Below, in pieces: positions 11,540-22,750 of a stretch of 64,000 bases of DNA. This DNA comes from Dipteronia dyeriana (Eukaryota > Streptophyta > Magnoliopsida > Sapindales > Sapindaceae), in assembly GCA_032871835.1 (NCBI GenBank), contig CM065297.1, positions 17,219,098-17,283,097 of the forward strand. The letters run 5' to 3'. The translations under genes and the position numbers were made by a program. Below the pieces are notes generated by a model. The model searched no databases, had not been told where the DNA came from, and worked only from the letters and a program-made list of their open reading frames with translations. Position 1 is the stretch's first letter; the number at the start of each line of letters is the position of its first letter.

Positions 11540-12560
11540 AAAAATCTCCTATAAAAAATAAGCTCGATCCAAATACAAAAATGCTCGATCCCATAACAAA
11601 AAACCTGGATCCAATGTAAAAAAAGCTCGGTCCAATTAAAATAAAGCTCGATCCTATAAAAAATAAGATCGATCTCAGGATAAAAAAGCTTGACCCCTTA
11701 AAAAAAAGCTCGATCCTATGAAAAAAAATGCTCAATCCCTAAAAAAAAAACTTGATCTTATTAAAAAAAAAAAAAGCTCGATCCCTTTAAAAAAAGCTCG
11801 ATCCCTTTCAAAAAGCTCGAACCCTTATAAAAAAGACTCGACTTACCAAAACCTAATTTTAACAACAAAAAACTCGACTCATCTACAAAAAAGCTCGACC
11901 CTTTAAAAAAAAACTCGATCATATCAAAAAAAGACTCGATCCCATAACAAAACAACTCGATCCTATGTAAAAAATGTTTAATCTTATTTAAAAAAAAAAA
12001 CTCAATCTCATTATGAAAAAGCTCGATCTAATATAAAAAAAGTTCGAGCCTATTGAAAAAAGCTCGATCCCTTTAAAAAAAGCTCGATCCCTTTCAAAAA
12101 GCTCGATCTCATTCAAAAAAAGCTCGAACCCTTATAAAAAAAGCTCGATCCAATGTAAAAAAAGCTCAAGCCTATTGAAAAAATCTCGATCCCTTTAAAA
12201 AAAGCTCGGTCCCTTTAAAAAAAGCTCGGTCCCTTTCAAAAAAGCTCGATCCCTTTCAAAAAAGCTCGATCCCATTCAAAAAAAACTCGAACTCTTATAA
12301 AAAAAGCCCAAACTCTTATAAAAAAAGCCCGACTTACCAAACCCTAATTTTCACAAAAAAAAAACTCGACTCATCTATAAAAAAGCTCAACCCTTTAGAA
12401 AAAGCTCGATCCTATGAAAAAAATGCTCGATCCCATAACAAAAAAGCTCGATCCTATGTAAAACATGCTCGATCTTATTTAAAAAAACTTGATCCCATGA
12501 TGAAAAAGCTCGATCCAATGTAAAAAAATTGCTCGAGCCTATTGAAAAAAGCTCGATTCC
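11540..12560 (+). repeat. Right AAAAAGCTCGATCC tandem array
   Basis: About 45-50 degenerate units of roughly 18-25 bp, consensus AAAAAAGCTCGATCCCTTT. They have the same orientation as the left array although they lie at the opposite end of the element. Locally some units are near-identical neighbours (12060-12290), which indicates recent local amplification. No spacer of constant length is present. Confidence 0.9.
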
Positions 12561-12904
12561 TTTTTAAAAACCCAGAATTTCATCTTCCTCAACAGATATT
12601 CAACCAAATTTTAAACCCTAACCTAGACCATAACCATTCTCAGATCTCAATTTTAACACTAATCTACAATTTCAATCAACAAAACTCAATTCTAACATGC
12701 AATGCAAGTTATCAACAACAAAAACGAGGAAAAAAAAATAATCTTACCTTTATCAATCGCAGTTGTTCTTGTGTACTCTCGTTTCGGTCATTTTGCCGTC
12801 GATACGGTTCCTGTCGGTTTCACTCTTGTTTTTCTCAGGCTTAGAAAACGACAAAGTTCTCTTTGTTTTAATATTTCAGGGTATTTTTGTCTGATCAAGT
12901 TAAA

Positions 12905-12952
12905 TGGTGTCTTCTAAACATACATTAGTAAAGTGGTGGTATTTACATAACC
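12905..12952 (-). repeat. Right terminal inverted repeat of MULE
   Basis: GGTGTCTTCTAAAC through GTGGTGGTATTTACATAACC, the inverted partner of 4072-4115. It also resembles the end of the truncated copy at about 1050-1105. Confidence 0.65.
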
Positions 12953-13083
12953 CCCCCCAATAGCGCCAATAATTTTTTAAGCTCTTTTTTTTATGAGATT
13001 TTTTGGTTCGCTCCTCCCACTTTGTTCGTCTTTCATCACCCACTTCCTAAATTTTTTTGATGATATTTTTTTTTATGAAAATT

Positions 13084-14010
13084 GTTAAAAATAACCACAA
13101 CTATTATGGAAATTTTGTTTTTAACCACATACGAAAATTTATTCGTTAATAGCCATTTGTTTGATAAATTACTTGAATGTCCTCATATAAAAACCATCCT
13201 CAAACACTTTCTCTCTCTTTTCTCTTTTTTTCTCTCTCCTTTCCTCTCTTTCTCTCCCCGATCTCTCTCTTCCGTCGACGGTGTGCCGGCGAACAGTCGC
13301 CGGAGTCCCTGGGAAGGCCGGTGAACCGTCGCTGGCCTCCTCTCTTTCTCACTTAACCTCTCTTTCTCTCTCCCCGTAGCTCTCTCTCTCTCTTCTTTTT
13401 CACCCACCTCTCTTTCTCTCTCCTTCCCTTTCTCTCTCACACGTCGTCGACGGCGGCTTGCCGGAGTACTGTCGCCTGGGCTTTACGACTGTCTAGCAAC
13501 GCCGTCGAGCTCCTCCCTCGGTGAGTAGATCTGCCGGAAAAAATGGAAGAAAACGAAATACCTAAAAACCCAGAACATTTCAAGTTTCAACATTTCAATT
13601 TAGTCAAGATTTCAAGTTTCAACATTTCAATTTAGGCACGATTTCAAGTTTCAACATTTCAATTTAGGCACGACTTCAAGCTTTAAAATTTGAAAACGAA
13701 AAACTTAAAAACTCAGAACATTTCAAGTTTCAACATTTCAATTTAGCCAAGATTTTTCTAATTTCAACATTTCAATTTAAGCAAGATTTCTAGTTTCAAA
13801 ATTTCATGTTTTTAGACAAGATTTCAAGTTTCAAGTTTGTAGTCGTGATTTCAAGTTTGGTTCCAGATTTTAGTCATTATTTCAAGTTTTCTTTCAGTTT
13901 TAAAGAAAAAATCAAATCCAGATGTATTTTTATAATTTATGGACATACAATGATTTTTTTTAAAAAAGTGGTTATTAACAAATAAAATTTCAAAAATGGT
14001 TACAAACAAA
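13084..14010. mobile_element. Non-autonomous TIR element, about 0.93 kb
   Basis: The left end (AACCACAACTATTATGGAAATTTTG...TAACCAC) matches the reverse complement of the right end (AACCATTTTTGAAATTTTA...TAACCAC) over about 50 bp. The interior holds a CT-rich tract, a GC-rich segment with CCGTCGACGG-like palindromes (13265-13500) and a 32-bp tandem repeat (13575-13870). No long ORF. A GC-rich, gene-like middle between TIRs suggests a MULE-type element with captured host sequence, but I cannot identify a donor gene. Confidence 0.5.
13575..13870. repeat. 32-bp tandem repeat, degenerate
   Basis: The unit is ATTTCAAGTTTC then AACATTTCAATTTAGGCACG. Two units near 13607-13670 are near-perfect; flanking units are eroded and irregular. 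Confidence 0.75.
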
Positions 14011-14969
14011 AGTTTAATATTCCTTTTTTTTTCTCTTCTCATTATATTTCTTTCATCACTCTCACTCTAATTTTTTTGGTACCCTCTCTCTATAATAATG
14101 TGATTCACTCTCTATCTCTCTCTCTTAATAATTTTGTTTTGAAGTGAATGATACTTATCATTACTTTGAAGTAAAGTAGCACTTTATTTTTAGTGTTATT
14201 TTCTTCTTAATGTTTCTGTTAGTATCAGCCGGGAAACGTAATTTATCTGCAACTAGAAGTAAAGAAACATGATTCTTCAATCTTTGACTTAGGAACAAAA
14301 AAACCTAAATTTTGTTAATAAAAAACAACAATAAATGATGAATCACAGCATTAAAAAAAATCTCATAAAAAATTTGGAAAGAGAGAAATAAAAAACGAAT
14401 AGATAAATAGGGTGGTAGGAGAGAATAAAAAATCTTATCGAAAAACGGTGAGTTTCATTAGATGGAGAAGAGAGAAAGACAAGAATTAATCATGCCTATT
14501 GAATTTATATTTTACCGGATGTGAAAATCCATAAAAAAGATAAAGAGAGAAAAAAGCCCTGTGGTGGTCTTCAAGCTTGGAATTACATGGGTGAATCAAG
14601 CACAAGGAGATTGGTGCATGCATGCATAGATGAATATAACCATAAGTCCTACTGGCTACTGCACACTAATGGACAGTTTTCATATATTTTTTGTTTTTGT
14701 TTATGTATAATAGGAAAATCCTTAATCATTTTAAGGACCGTAGCTATCCAATGGGGGTGTCATTGTTAGACATGGCATTTTGTTCAAGCCTGTGATGTGA
14801 AGACAGGTAATATAGTGTTATTATTATTATTATTTTTTTTTATTGAGCTGTGTTGTCTTGCATGAGCTTTCTCCCAACAGTCCAATATAATTCTGCCATG
14901 TCATCAATGACAAAGACCATCGAGTCTCTAAGGTATACTTGTACACTAGCGTATCAGTCTAAAAAAGGA
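14011..14969. other. Intergenic DNA, nothing recognised
   Basis: AT-rich sequence with a TCTC-rich tract (14085-14130) and a TTA repeat (14817-14835). No supported gene. Confidence 0.5.
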
Positions 14970-15286
14970 AAGTATCATTTTATCCCTTTACTTTTACTCT
15001 ATTATTAAGATGAAGACAAAGTTCGACTATATTGGTCAGTCTACCCCTTCTAATGTAAAAATATATTATATACCCCTTTTATTACATTTTCCAAATTAGA
15101 AATGTATTATATGACCATTTGACCATTAAAATTGAAGCAAATAACAATTTTATCCTTCAATTTACTCCATATAATTACTATTTAACCCTCAAAATATTCA
15201 TTAAATAAAAAATTCTATTTAAAAAAAAAAACAGAAAATAAAATAAAATAAAACAATTAAAAAAAGATTGATATCTACTTCAATAC

Positions 15287-15333
<47 letters not shown>

Positions 15334-16726
15334 AATAACATTCAATTTGGTTAGTTTTATTTCAAATTTGTTTTGAATCTATCTGAGCTATTAGTTTTTT
15401 TTTAACAAATTTAAATAAAAAATGTTTTGTAGTTTTATGGAATCATAGTGGTTTCGTACTTTCGTTATCAAAACTAAAAAATAGCATCATGTTTTTTTTT
15501 TCTTAATGAAAATCAATTTCATTCAATTCAATTCAACTTTATTCAATCAAAATCAATTTTGTTCAAAGAAAATTTCATTCAATTCAAAAATCAAAATCAC
15601 TAAACTAAAATTTATTACTATATACAAAATCAAACCCATATTTTCTTAAAAAAATGGGAAACCTATAATTTTTTTTTTAAAAAAAATAGGAAACTCAGAT
15701 CTCCATCATCAATCAGATATAAAAGTAAAAAAAAAACAAATAAATAAATTTTCTTTCTTGGAAGAGTTTCAATTTTTTTAAATTTCCCATTAGCAAAGAA
15801 CCCATATTTACAAGAACCCAGTTTTGAATCCATATTTTTTAGTTTTTGCTTCTCCAGTTTCAGATTTGCAAGAACCAATCACAAACCCAGTTAAATTATT
15901 AAGTGCTCAAAAATTCCAACCAAGATATTCAAAATCAACACTAAGATTTGCAAGAATCTATCACAAATAACAGATCTAAAAATAAAATCAAAATTCAGAC
16001 AAACAAATCCACAAATGGGTTTCTATCAATCCATCACAAATTCACCAAACAATCCACCACCATCCCACAACCCAATAGCACCCAAACCGCTCTCAAAGGA
16101 AAGGAAATGGGGAAGAGAAGGAGAAAAAAAAAATAACGATCGGCGGCCTCATTTGGAAGGAGATAGAGTGTCGATCTCCGTGATCGGTTGGAGATCGAAC
16201 GCTAATCGGTAGCGAGAGGATGATCGGCGGTCATAGGGTGGCGGCTAGAGTTTGGATGTTGGGAGATGATGGTGGAGAAGAAGATTCCTTTGATGAATGG
16301 TTTCCTTATTTTTTTTGAAGAATTCTTTTCTGATTTTTTTTTTTGAATGATGAAGAAGATGATGGATCTCTTTGATGAAGAAGAAGAAAATCGGTTTGTG
16401 GTCGTGGATCTGGTGTTGTCTAATTATTTGTTATATTTTTAAATTTTTATTTATTTCTTTATTTTTTATTCCACCTATTTTTTTATTAGTTATATTATTT
16501 AATTTAAATTTGGAATTGTCTTAAATAACCTTTAAGGTTCTGCCTCACATGTTGAATGACGTTTATACCCTTTCTATTTAACAGTCAACGTCCCAAATAG
16601 ATAGAAAAGGTAACCGAAGGGACGTTTTTAATATTTTCATGATTTTAGGTGGGAAAACGGTGAATATAGCTAAATATTGTTCTTGTCTTAACAATAGAGT
16701 AAACGGTAGGAGGTCAAATGACATTA
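14970..16726. mobile_element. TIR element with gene-like GC-rich interior, upstream of pectate lyase
   Basis: The left end (ATCATTTTATCCC...TTTACTCTATTATTAAGA, about 14973-15050) matches the reverse complement of the right end (GTCATTTGACCTCC...GTTTACTCTATTGTTAAGA, about 16650-16725). The match covers roughly 70 bp with scattered mismatches. The interior contains an (AT)n run (15297-15331) and A-rich sequence. It also contains a UTR-like to GC-richer block (15830-16440) with ATCGGCGG and GATGAAGAAGAAG stretches. No long ORF. It is probably a non-autonomous MULE-like element; its right end lies about 375 bp before the pectate lyase start codon. Confidence 0.5.
15297..15331. repeat. (CATA)n/(AT)n microsatellite
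   Basis: CATA repeats run directly into an AT dinucleotide tract inside the TIR element. Confidence 0.85.
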
Positions 16727-16857
16727 AAAAAAAAAAAAAAAAAGGGCAAATTGGGGACCGTTTTTCCTCGAGACCGGCGGACACACTCTTTCTTTCTCTC
16801 TGGTTGCTCTTTTTTTCTCTTACTTCCATTAGTAAGTCGCAAAAGTCTAATGACACC

Positions 16858-16870
16858 ATGATTATAAATC
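16858..16870 (+). promoter_or_regulatory. Possible TATA box of pectate lyase gene
   Basis: GATTATAAATC lies about 240 bp before ATG 17101 and is the best TATA-like site between the transposon end and the gene. It would give a 5' UTR of about 200 bp. This is inference from motif and distance only. Confidence 0.35.
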
Positions 16871-17100
16871 AACACAAATAAAGACAGTGAAACACTGTAA
16901 CAATCTAGCTCAGTGAGAGAAGTCGAGAAGATACATACATACAAGCTGTTTACTTCACTACTCCACATCATCAATACGCAAAACATATTTCTTTCTCTGA
17001 AAAAAAAAACAAAAAACAAAGAACTTCAAGAAAAGATACCAAACATATCTCTCAAGTCTCAAAGAGTGAAGTAACTAACCACTCTTGTTGTTGAGCGAAA

Positions 17101-19556
17101 ATGTTGCACAGGACCTGCATTGTCCTAATCTCTCTTTTGAGCTCGTTTTCTCCGGTCTGTGGAGCAATGCTCAACTTCACTCTTCCCGGTGCACACCCTA
17201 GCCCTGAATTAGTAGCTCAAGAGGTTCACAGGTACATATAAGTATAACTACACTCTGTCAAGTTCACATTTCAGATCTCTTATTTTGCTAATAAAAGTGT
17301 TCCCTGGTTTGTTTAAGTTATAGAGTACGTCGTTGTTCAACATTTGTGATCTGGGTCACGCTGCATTTTTGTTACACATAGGTTTTCGAAAATGCTGCTC
17401 TGTTTTCAAGTGTTCCGTTTTTGAGGCTTTGAGGTCTAGATATCAGAAGACCCAGTTCTTTACTACATTTTCAAGTGCTCTGCATTTTGTTTCTTCTTCT
17501 ACATTCAACTTCTCTTTGATCTGCAACAAACATTGTTGATATACTCAGGTCAAGAGCTCTTTTGATTTTCGTTAGGTGTAAAACATTCTGTATTAACTAT
17601 CTTTCAAGCTGGTAGGTGAATATTTGCGAACAGTCGTCTTTAATTAGAATCACAATAATTCATGTAGGAGAGTAAATGCTTCCATATCAAGAAGACGAAG
17701 CCTAGAAATCTCTCAAAAAGACCAGTCCACTGGATGCTTCACCGGAAACCCCATCGACGACTGCTGGAAATGCGACCCAGACTGGGCAAACAACCGCCAA
17801 CGGCTGGCCGACTGCGCCATCGGGTTCGGCCAGTACGCTATGGGCGGCAAAAATGGGGAATATTACATCGTCACCGATTCATCAGATGACGATGCTGTCA
17901 CTCCCAAACCAGGGACTTTAAGATATGCTGTGATACAAACAGAGCCTCTGTGGATAGTGTTTCCAAGTAACATGCTCATAAAGCTCTCTCAGGAGCTCAT
18001 TTTCAACAGCTACAAGACTCTCGACGGCCGTGGAGCTAATGTGCATATTGTGGGTGGTGGATGTATCACTTTACAGTATGTAAGCAATGTTATTATACAT
18101 AACGTCCACATTCACCATTGTGTCGAGTCAGGTAAGAAAAATTGCTTCTTTGATTATACACAAAACAGAGTCCTCTGTTTTTCAATCCTAAAACAGATTG
18201 TCGATGATTTGTGTTTAAGTCCACGTGCCAAGCCTATCGGTCTTTTTAGGTCTGATGATTACTATCAATTTACATAGGCAACACTAATGTGCGATCAAGC
18301 CCAACACATTTCGGGTACCGAACTAAATCGGACGGCGATGGGATCTCCATATTCGGGTCGAAAGACATATGGATAGACCACTGTTCGTTGTCTCACTGCA
18401 AGGACGGACTGATAGACGCAGTGATGGGGTCGACGGGGATCACAATATCGAACAACTTCTTCTCGCATCACAACGAGGTGATGTTGCTGGGACACAGCGA
18501 CGATTACTTGCCGGACTCGGGAATGCAGGTGACGATAGCGTTCAATCACTTCGGAGAGAAGCTAGTGCAGAGAATGCCGAGGTGCAGGAGAGGTTACATA
18601 CACGTCGTCAACAACGATTTCACTCAATGGGAGATGTATGCTATCGGAGGTAGTGGTAACCCCACCATTAACAGCCAAGGCAATCGCTACACCGCACCCA
18701 CCAATCGTAACGCCAAGGAGGTATGTATATTCATGTCTAAGTAATCGAATCTGGACATCATCCTGAATGAGCGTTTTTTTTTTTTTCCTTTCTAAGCCAC
18801 ATTCATCTTTTTATCATTAATATGCTTTTACCTTTTTCTTTTTTCTTTTTTTTTACTGTAAATCAGTGGACCTACAGTCAAATCACCGAATATTAAGTGG
18901 TTTTGGAGGTGGGGTCTCTGTATTTTTCTTTCAATATTACAGTAATTCATTATTGGACCAACTTCATCTTATTTACTTACGTGGTGTCTCAGCTGATAAT
19001 TGAAAGCAGCACTTGTGGTTTAGTAATATACGAGTGATTTTGAATTTGAAGTTTATGGTAACTTTTGATCAACAAGTGTTAAAAAAATGGTGGGGTTGGT
19101 GCATGCAGGTGACAAAGAGAGTGGAGACAGAAGAAGGAGAATGGAAGGGATGGAACTGGAGATCAGAAGGAGATGTAATGGTGAATGGTGCATTCTTTGT
19201 GGCTTCTGGGCAAGGTGTGGAAGTCAAGTATGAGAAAGCATACAGTGTCGAGCCCAAATCAGCTGAGCTTATTCAACAGCTCACTTGGCATTCTGGTGTT
19301 CTTGGCGTTGGTGGCAGGTATTTATTTATTTATTTCTTCTTTTTTAATTTCTCATCACTTTCACTTTTTTCTCTTTTTCTTTTTCTATCTTTTAATGGAT
19401 GGATTGAACAGGGACAACAATGTGGGAATGTGGAGCAGAGGACCCAACGATGCTGAGATTGGCTCAGCAACACCAACCAAGATGCCTCTCTCTATGTTAA
19501 TTGCATTCTCATGCTTCGTATGCTTGTACACCATGCCCATCACATCGATGCTATAA
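17101..19556 (+). CDS. Pectate lyase (polysaccharide lyase family 1), five exons
   Basis: Cleaves de-esterified pectin (polygalacturonan) by Ca2+-dependent beta-elimination in the plant cell wall. Exons by GT...AG borders: 17101-17231, 17668-18131, 18278-18720, 19109-19317, 19412-19556. The summed frame is exact at 463 aa. Residues 1-21 form a signal peptide (VLISLLSSF core). The plant-type Cys-rich region [14 protein letters not shown] is at about 71-84. The PL1 parallel beta-helix core follows, with Ca-site motifs WIDHCS (230-235) and CKDGLID (239-245), and RMPRCRRG (297-304) bearing the expected catalytic Arg. The last ~20 residues are strongly hydrophobic ([12 protein letters not shown]) after SATPTK, unlike the short polar ends of most plant pectate lyases. 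A GPI-anchor signal, as in PMR6-type members, is possible. ATG 17101 is chosen because it directly precedes the signal peptide. Confidence 0.93.
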
Positions 19557-21379
19557 CAAGAAACTAAGCAATCATTTTCTTTTATGTTTCATCTTTTTGA
19601 ATTTTGACAAAGACAAACAAGCCTGGGAAAAACCTGGTTTTTGTTTTATTTTCAGAAACTGACTGTATGTTGTTTTGCCAACGCAATTAATCTCAGAAAT
19701 GTTTAAGCAAGCAATATTCAGACATTCCTGAATTATGAGGTAATGCAATATCCACCTGTTTGGCAACCTAATTAAACATTTTATAGAGAGAAGTGTTTAT
19801 AAATCCCAAATTTCTGTATAATGTATACAATAATGAAAACATTTCAAGGATTGAATGTTGATAAGATATTTTATTGGGATAAATCCAGTAACCCAAACAA
19901 AGCTAAAGAGAAAGTAGTATTGTCATTTTAGATTAGTCTCCACCCAGAAAAGTAGAGTTGTCATTTTACAGCAATGACCGACTTGTTTTCTGAGTCTATC
20001 CAATACTGTTTAATTGATAATAAGTCGTCGATTAAAAAACTAGTTTCAAAGTATATATGGATGGAAGATGATGCAGTTCACAAGTTGGTGTTCAATTTTA
20101 ATATCAAAACACTCTCTCTATCTCTATGGTGGTTTTTTCACTTTATATCAAAATAATCTAAAGTGTTTTGAGAAATCCTGTTCTCATCTCATTTCCTTTT
20201 AAAGCAAGTACGTGTCTTGTATTAATTAAGGCAGGCCGAATAGTTTAAGTGCATTTATGATAAGTCGCCGATTAAAGAAATAGTTTCAAAGTATGTAGGG
20301 ATAGAAGATGATGCAGTTGCAGATGTGGGGTTGATTATAGCTGATACTGTCTGCTCTGGGTTGTGGTTCAGTGGGTTATACACCTAGACTGGCACCACCT
20401 TAGCTAAGAACGCCCTGTCTGTGGATGAGGATTATTTTTGGCTGGAGGAGTATCCTCTATGTGTTAGTCGTTTTGTGTGTCGTTCTAGTTCGTAATCGGT
20501 TTTCCTTTTTAAGTTCAATTTTAATATCAAAATTCAAAACGCTCTCTCTATGGTGGTTTTTTCGCTTTATATCATGAATGCATGCACAGTGTAATCTGTC
20601 AACAAAATAATCTTAAGAGTTTGGACCAACAGGCACAAGTGCTTCCAAATTCATGATCAGAATCTTGAGAAGTAGAAGATTTAGGATGTGATATTTTTAC
20701 CTTTTAAAGCAAGTGTCCTCTATTAATTAAGGGATGCCAAATTAAGTGCATTGAGGCTGTTTCTCTTGCTCGCACCTCATCCTCTGCTAGTTGCTCAATG
20801 GATAATAATATTATCTTTTGCTTTTTTTACACTTCTTGTCCCTTTGAAAAATTTAAGAAACATATCATGAATGCAGTCAAGGCTTTGTTCTGTTAAGCTC
20901 CCTCTCTCAAAAGACAAGATTCTACTTGATTTTGAATGATTCATAACCATTCATGATAACTTTGATTGATGTCCTTGTTAAAGGATGTTGTGTTTTTTTA
21001 AAATCGGAACAATACTAACCTGATCATTCTAACTAATTAGACAGGATCGACTTTCTTGATCATGGATGGTCAAATGGTCAAAGTGTCAAACTACAAACTA
21101 TGTTGGACATATGCAGTTTAGAATTTTACTTGATGGAGGCATTCCTATTTACATATGGAATCTACCCCAAGTCATCTCAATTTATGTTTCTTCTTAAATG
21201 TTACTGTTAGTTGCTCAGCAATTAATCCATATAAATTTTACCCGACGATTTTAAAGGTCTTGCAGAAAATTTAATCTCCTCCCTAAAAAACAAACAGAAA
21301 TGTACTGCAGTGAAAAGAGAGAGGATCGAATCAAAAGTACAAATTCGTAATTGGAAACAAAGGCCTTGTTTGATTTAGC
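19557..21379. other. Intergenic DNA with a diverged tandem duplication
   Basis: The pectate lyase 3' UTR probably ends near 19830-19850 (AATAATGAAAAC). Segment 19960-20255 recurs at 20259-20750: AAGTCGYCGATTAAA, GTTTCAAAGTAT, AATATCAAAA...CTCTCTCTAT, CTTTTAAAGCAAGT and TTAATTAAGG occur in the same order in both. The second copy carries about 200 extra bases (20318-20515). No intact gene is seen. Confidence 0.6.
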
Positions 21380-22219
21380 TTAATTCATGTCCCAAATGGA
21401 ATCTGACCATCCCCATACATCATTATCGAAGAACCGGACTTCGTATGGTGAATTCGTAACTGCAGAGCTTGGAAATCCTAGAGCATCCAAAGAAGTCTTA
21501 CTGGTTCCGGGACCGGAGGTATCATCAACAGGCTTGTGTTCACCAGCCTCATATGTTTGGACATCAAATTCAACTTTCTGAAACAAGAAATCTTGTATTC
21601 CACATTGAAACTTTTCTGTGGAGAACCAATTGTTAGCAGGGGTAGGAGTAATTGATAACACAAAAATCATATAAAAAATCTGAAGAAAAATGTGCTGCAC
21701 CTTGTTCTGTGGCCTGCATTTTCCTCCTCAGATGAGTCCTCCAATAGTTCTTGATCTCATTATCAGTTCTACCAGGCAAACTTCGCGCAATCCTTGCCCA
21801 CCTGAAGAATATTGTTAATAAAATTCTGGATCGAAACTTTTCCTCTAGAGTGACGAAAGAAGCTTACTTGTTGCCCCATTGCTCGTGAAGTTGAAGAATA
21901 ATCTGTTCCTCTTCGGTACTTATATCGCCATGCTTAATATTGGGACGAAGATAGTTCAACCACCGCAACCTGCAACTCTTACCGCACCTCTTTATACCTG
22001 CAAGTAAATAACTCCCAGCATAAAAAACTTAATTTCACAGAACAAGCAAGTCTATTATTACTTTCAACCTCCTGAATCATACGGACCCGATACTCTAGCT
22101 ATGTAATCCCATTTTCGGTTTCCCAAGAGGGTTACAAATGTTATCAGTTGTTTGTCTTCCTCCTCATGCCAAGGTCCTTTGCGCAATTTTTCTCCTTGCA
22201 TGACTGCTTTGTAAACCAT
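21380..22219 (-). CDS. R2R3-MYB transcription factor, four exons
   Basis: DNA-binding transcriptional regulator acting in the nucleus. Exons (on -): 22219-22087, 21997-21868, 21801-21701, 21615-21380. All junctions are GT...AG and the sum is exactly 600 bp, or 199 aa. The R2 repeat (about residues 13-64) has Trp at 17, 37 and 57 and the [15 protein letters not shown] block. The R3 repeat (about 65-115) has Ile at the usual first-Trp position, then GNKWARIA and [20 protein letters not shown]. The first two intron positions match the common plant R2R3-MYB pattern. A short third intron (21616-21700) follows directly after R3. The C-terminus is short, acidic and Trp-containing ([12 protein letters not shown]). 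The short N-terminus and KMQ ending resemble the MYB27/48/59-like branch, but I am not sure of the subgroup. Some transcripts could retain intron 3, which would end early. Confidence 0.9.
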
Positions 22220-22750
22220 TATTGTTGCAGAAAACACAGGAGTGGTTCAAGCCCTTTTATGGGGAGAACAGTGAGGCATACATAAGCAAGTGAAAATTAA
22301 AAAACAGTAACAAAAGAAAAAAAAAGGAGCACTGAAGAAGAAAATCTTACGTAGGTGGAAAACACTTGTTTGTGGGAACTCCACCATTGGTTTGAATAAC
22401 TAAACAAGGTGTTAATAAGGGCGGTTGGATATTTCTAAATTTGGTTGCTTGATAAGGATGGGGTTACTGGATTCTTTGCATCATCATTTATTGCTTTATG
22501 TGCAATCCAAAGGTTGGTTGTCTTTTGCTTCTCTACTGCAACTACTACTACTGGCAGATGCCAAGAACTATCGTCTCTGCTAATTTTATAAGTCATCTAG
22601 AGCGCAATATTTTATAAGATAATTGATTGATAAAGAGAAAAAGTGAAGGGACAGGGATAGAGATACAGTTTTGAACTGAAAACCAGATTTTAAATCTTCA
22701 TCTAGATGCTTGCTTAGCCGGCTGCATCATCCCACTCTGATGCAAAAGAC
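22220..22750. other. MYB upstream region
   Basis: Contains the presumptive promoter and 5' UTR of the MYB gene on -. No further motif is supported with confidence. Confidence 0.4.

Larger units (their letters stand above)
4072..12952 (+). mobile_element. Mutator-like element with transposase and ULP-like cargo
   Basis: An element of about 8.9 kb. It is bounded by imperfect terminal inverted repeats: left about 4072-4115, and right about 12905-12952 read in reverse complement. The repeats share TATCATCA/TACCACCA, TTTAATAA/TTTACTAA and GTTTARAAGACACC. Inside, in order, are a subterminal array, a broken MuDR-type transposase on +, a broken Ulp1-like protease gene on -, a second array and the right end. 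MULEs carrying ULP-like genes are known (Arabidopsis Kaonashi, melon CUMULE), and this arrangement fits that class. Stops and frameshifts in both genes make it non-autonomous now. I could not recognise a 9-bp target duplication because the flanks are T and C runs. Confidence 0.75.

Noticed and set aside
11540..12560. CRISPR-like regular array
   Set aside because: Units are continuous and degenerate with no constant-length unique spacers, no leader and no cas genes, in a plant genome.
13183..13440. Charged ORFs across CT-rich sequence (EREREV, LSLFSFF types)
   Set aside because: Low-complexity translation of a TCTC tract on both strands.
21380..21700. A 106-aa ORF starting MQHIF as a separate gene
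   Set aside because: Its N-terminal part is the third intron of the MYB gene; the rest is MYB exon 4 in frame.
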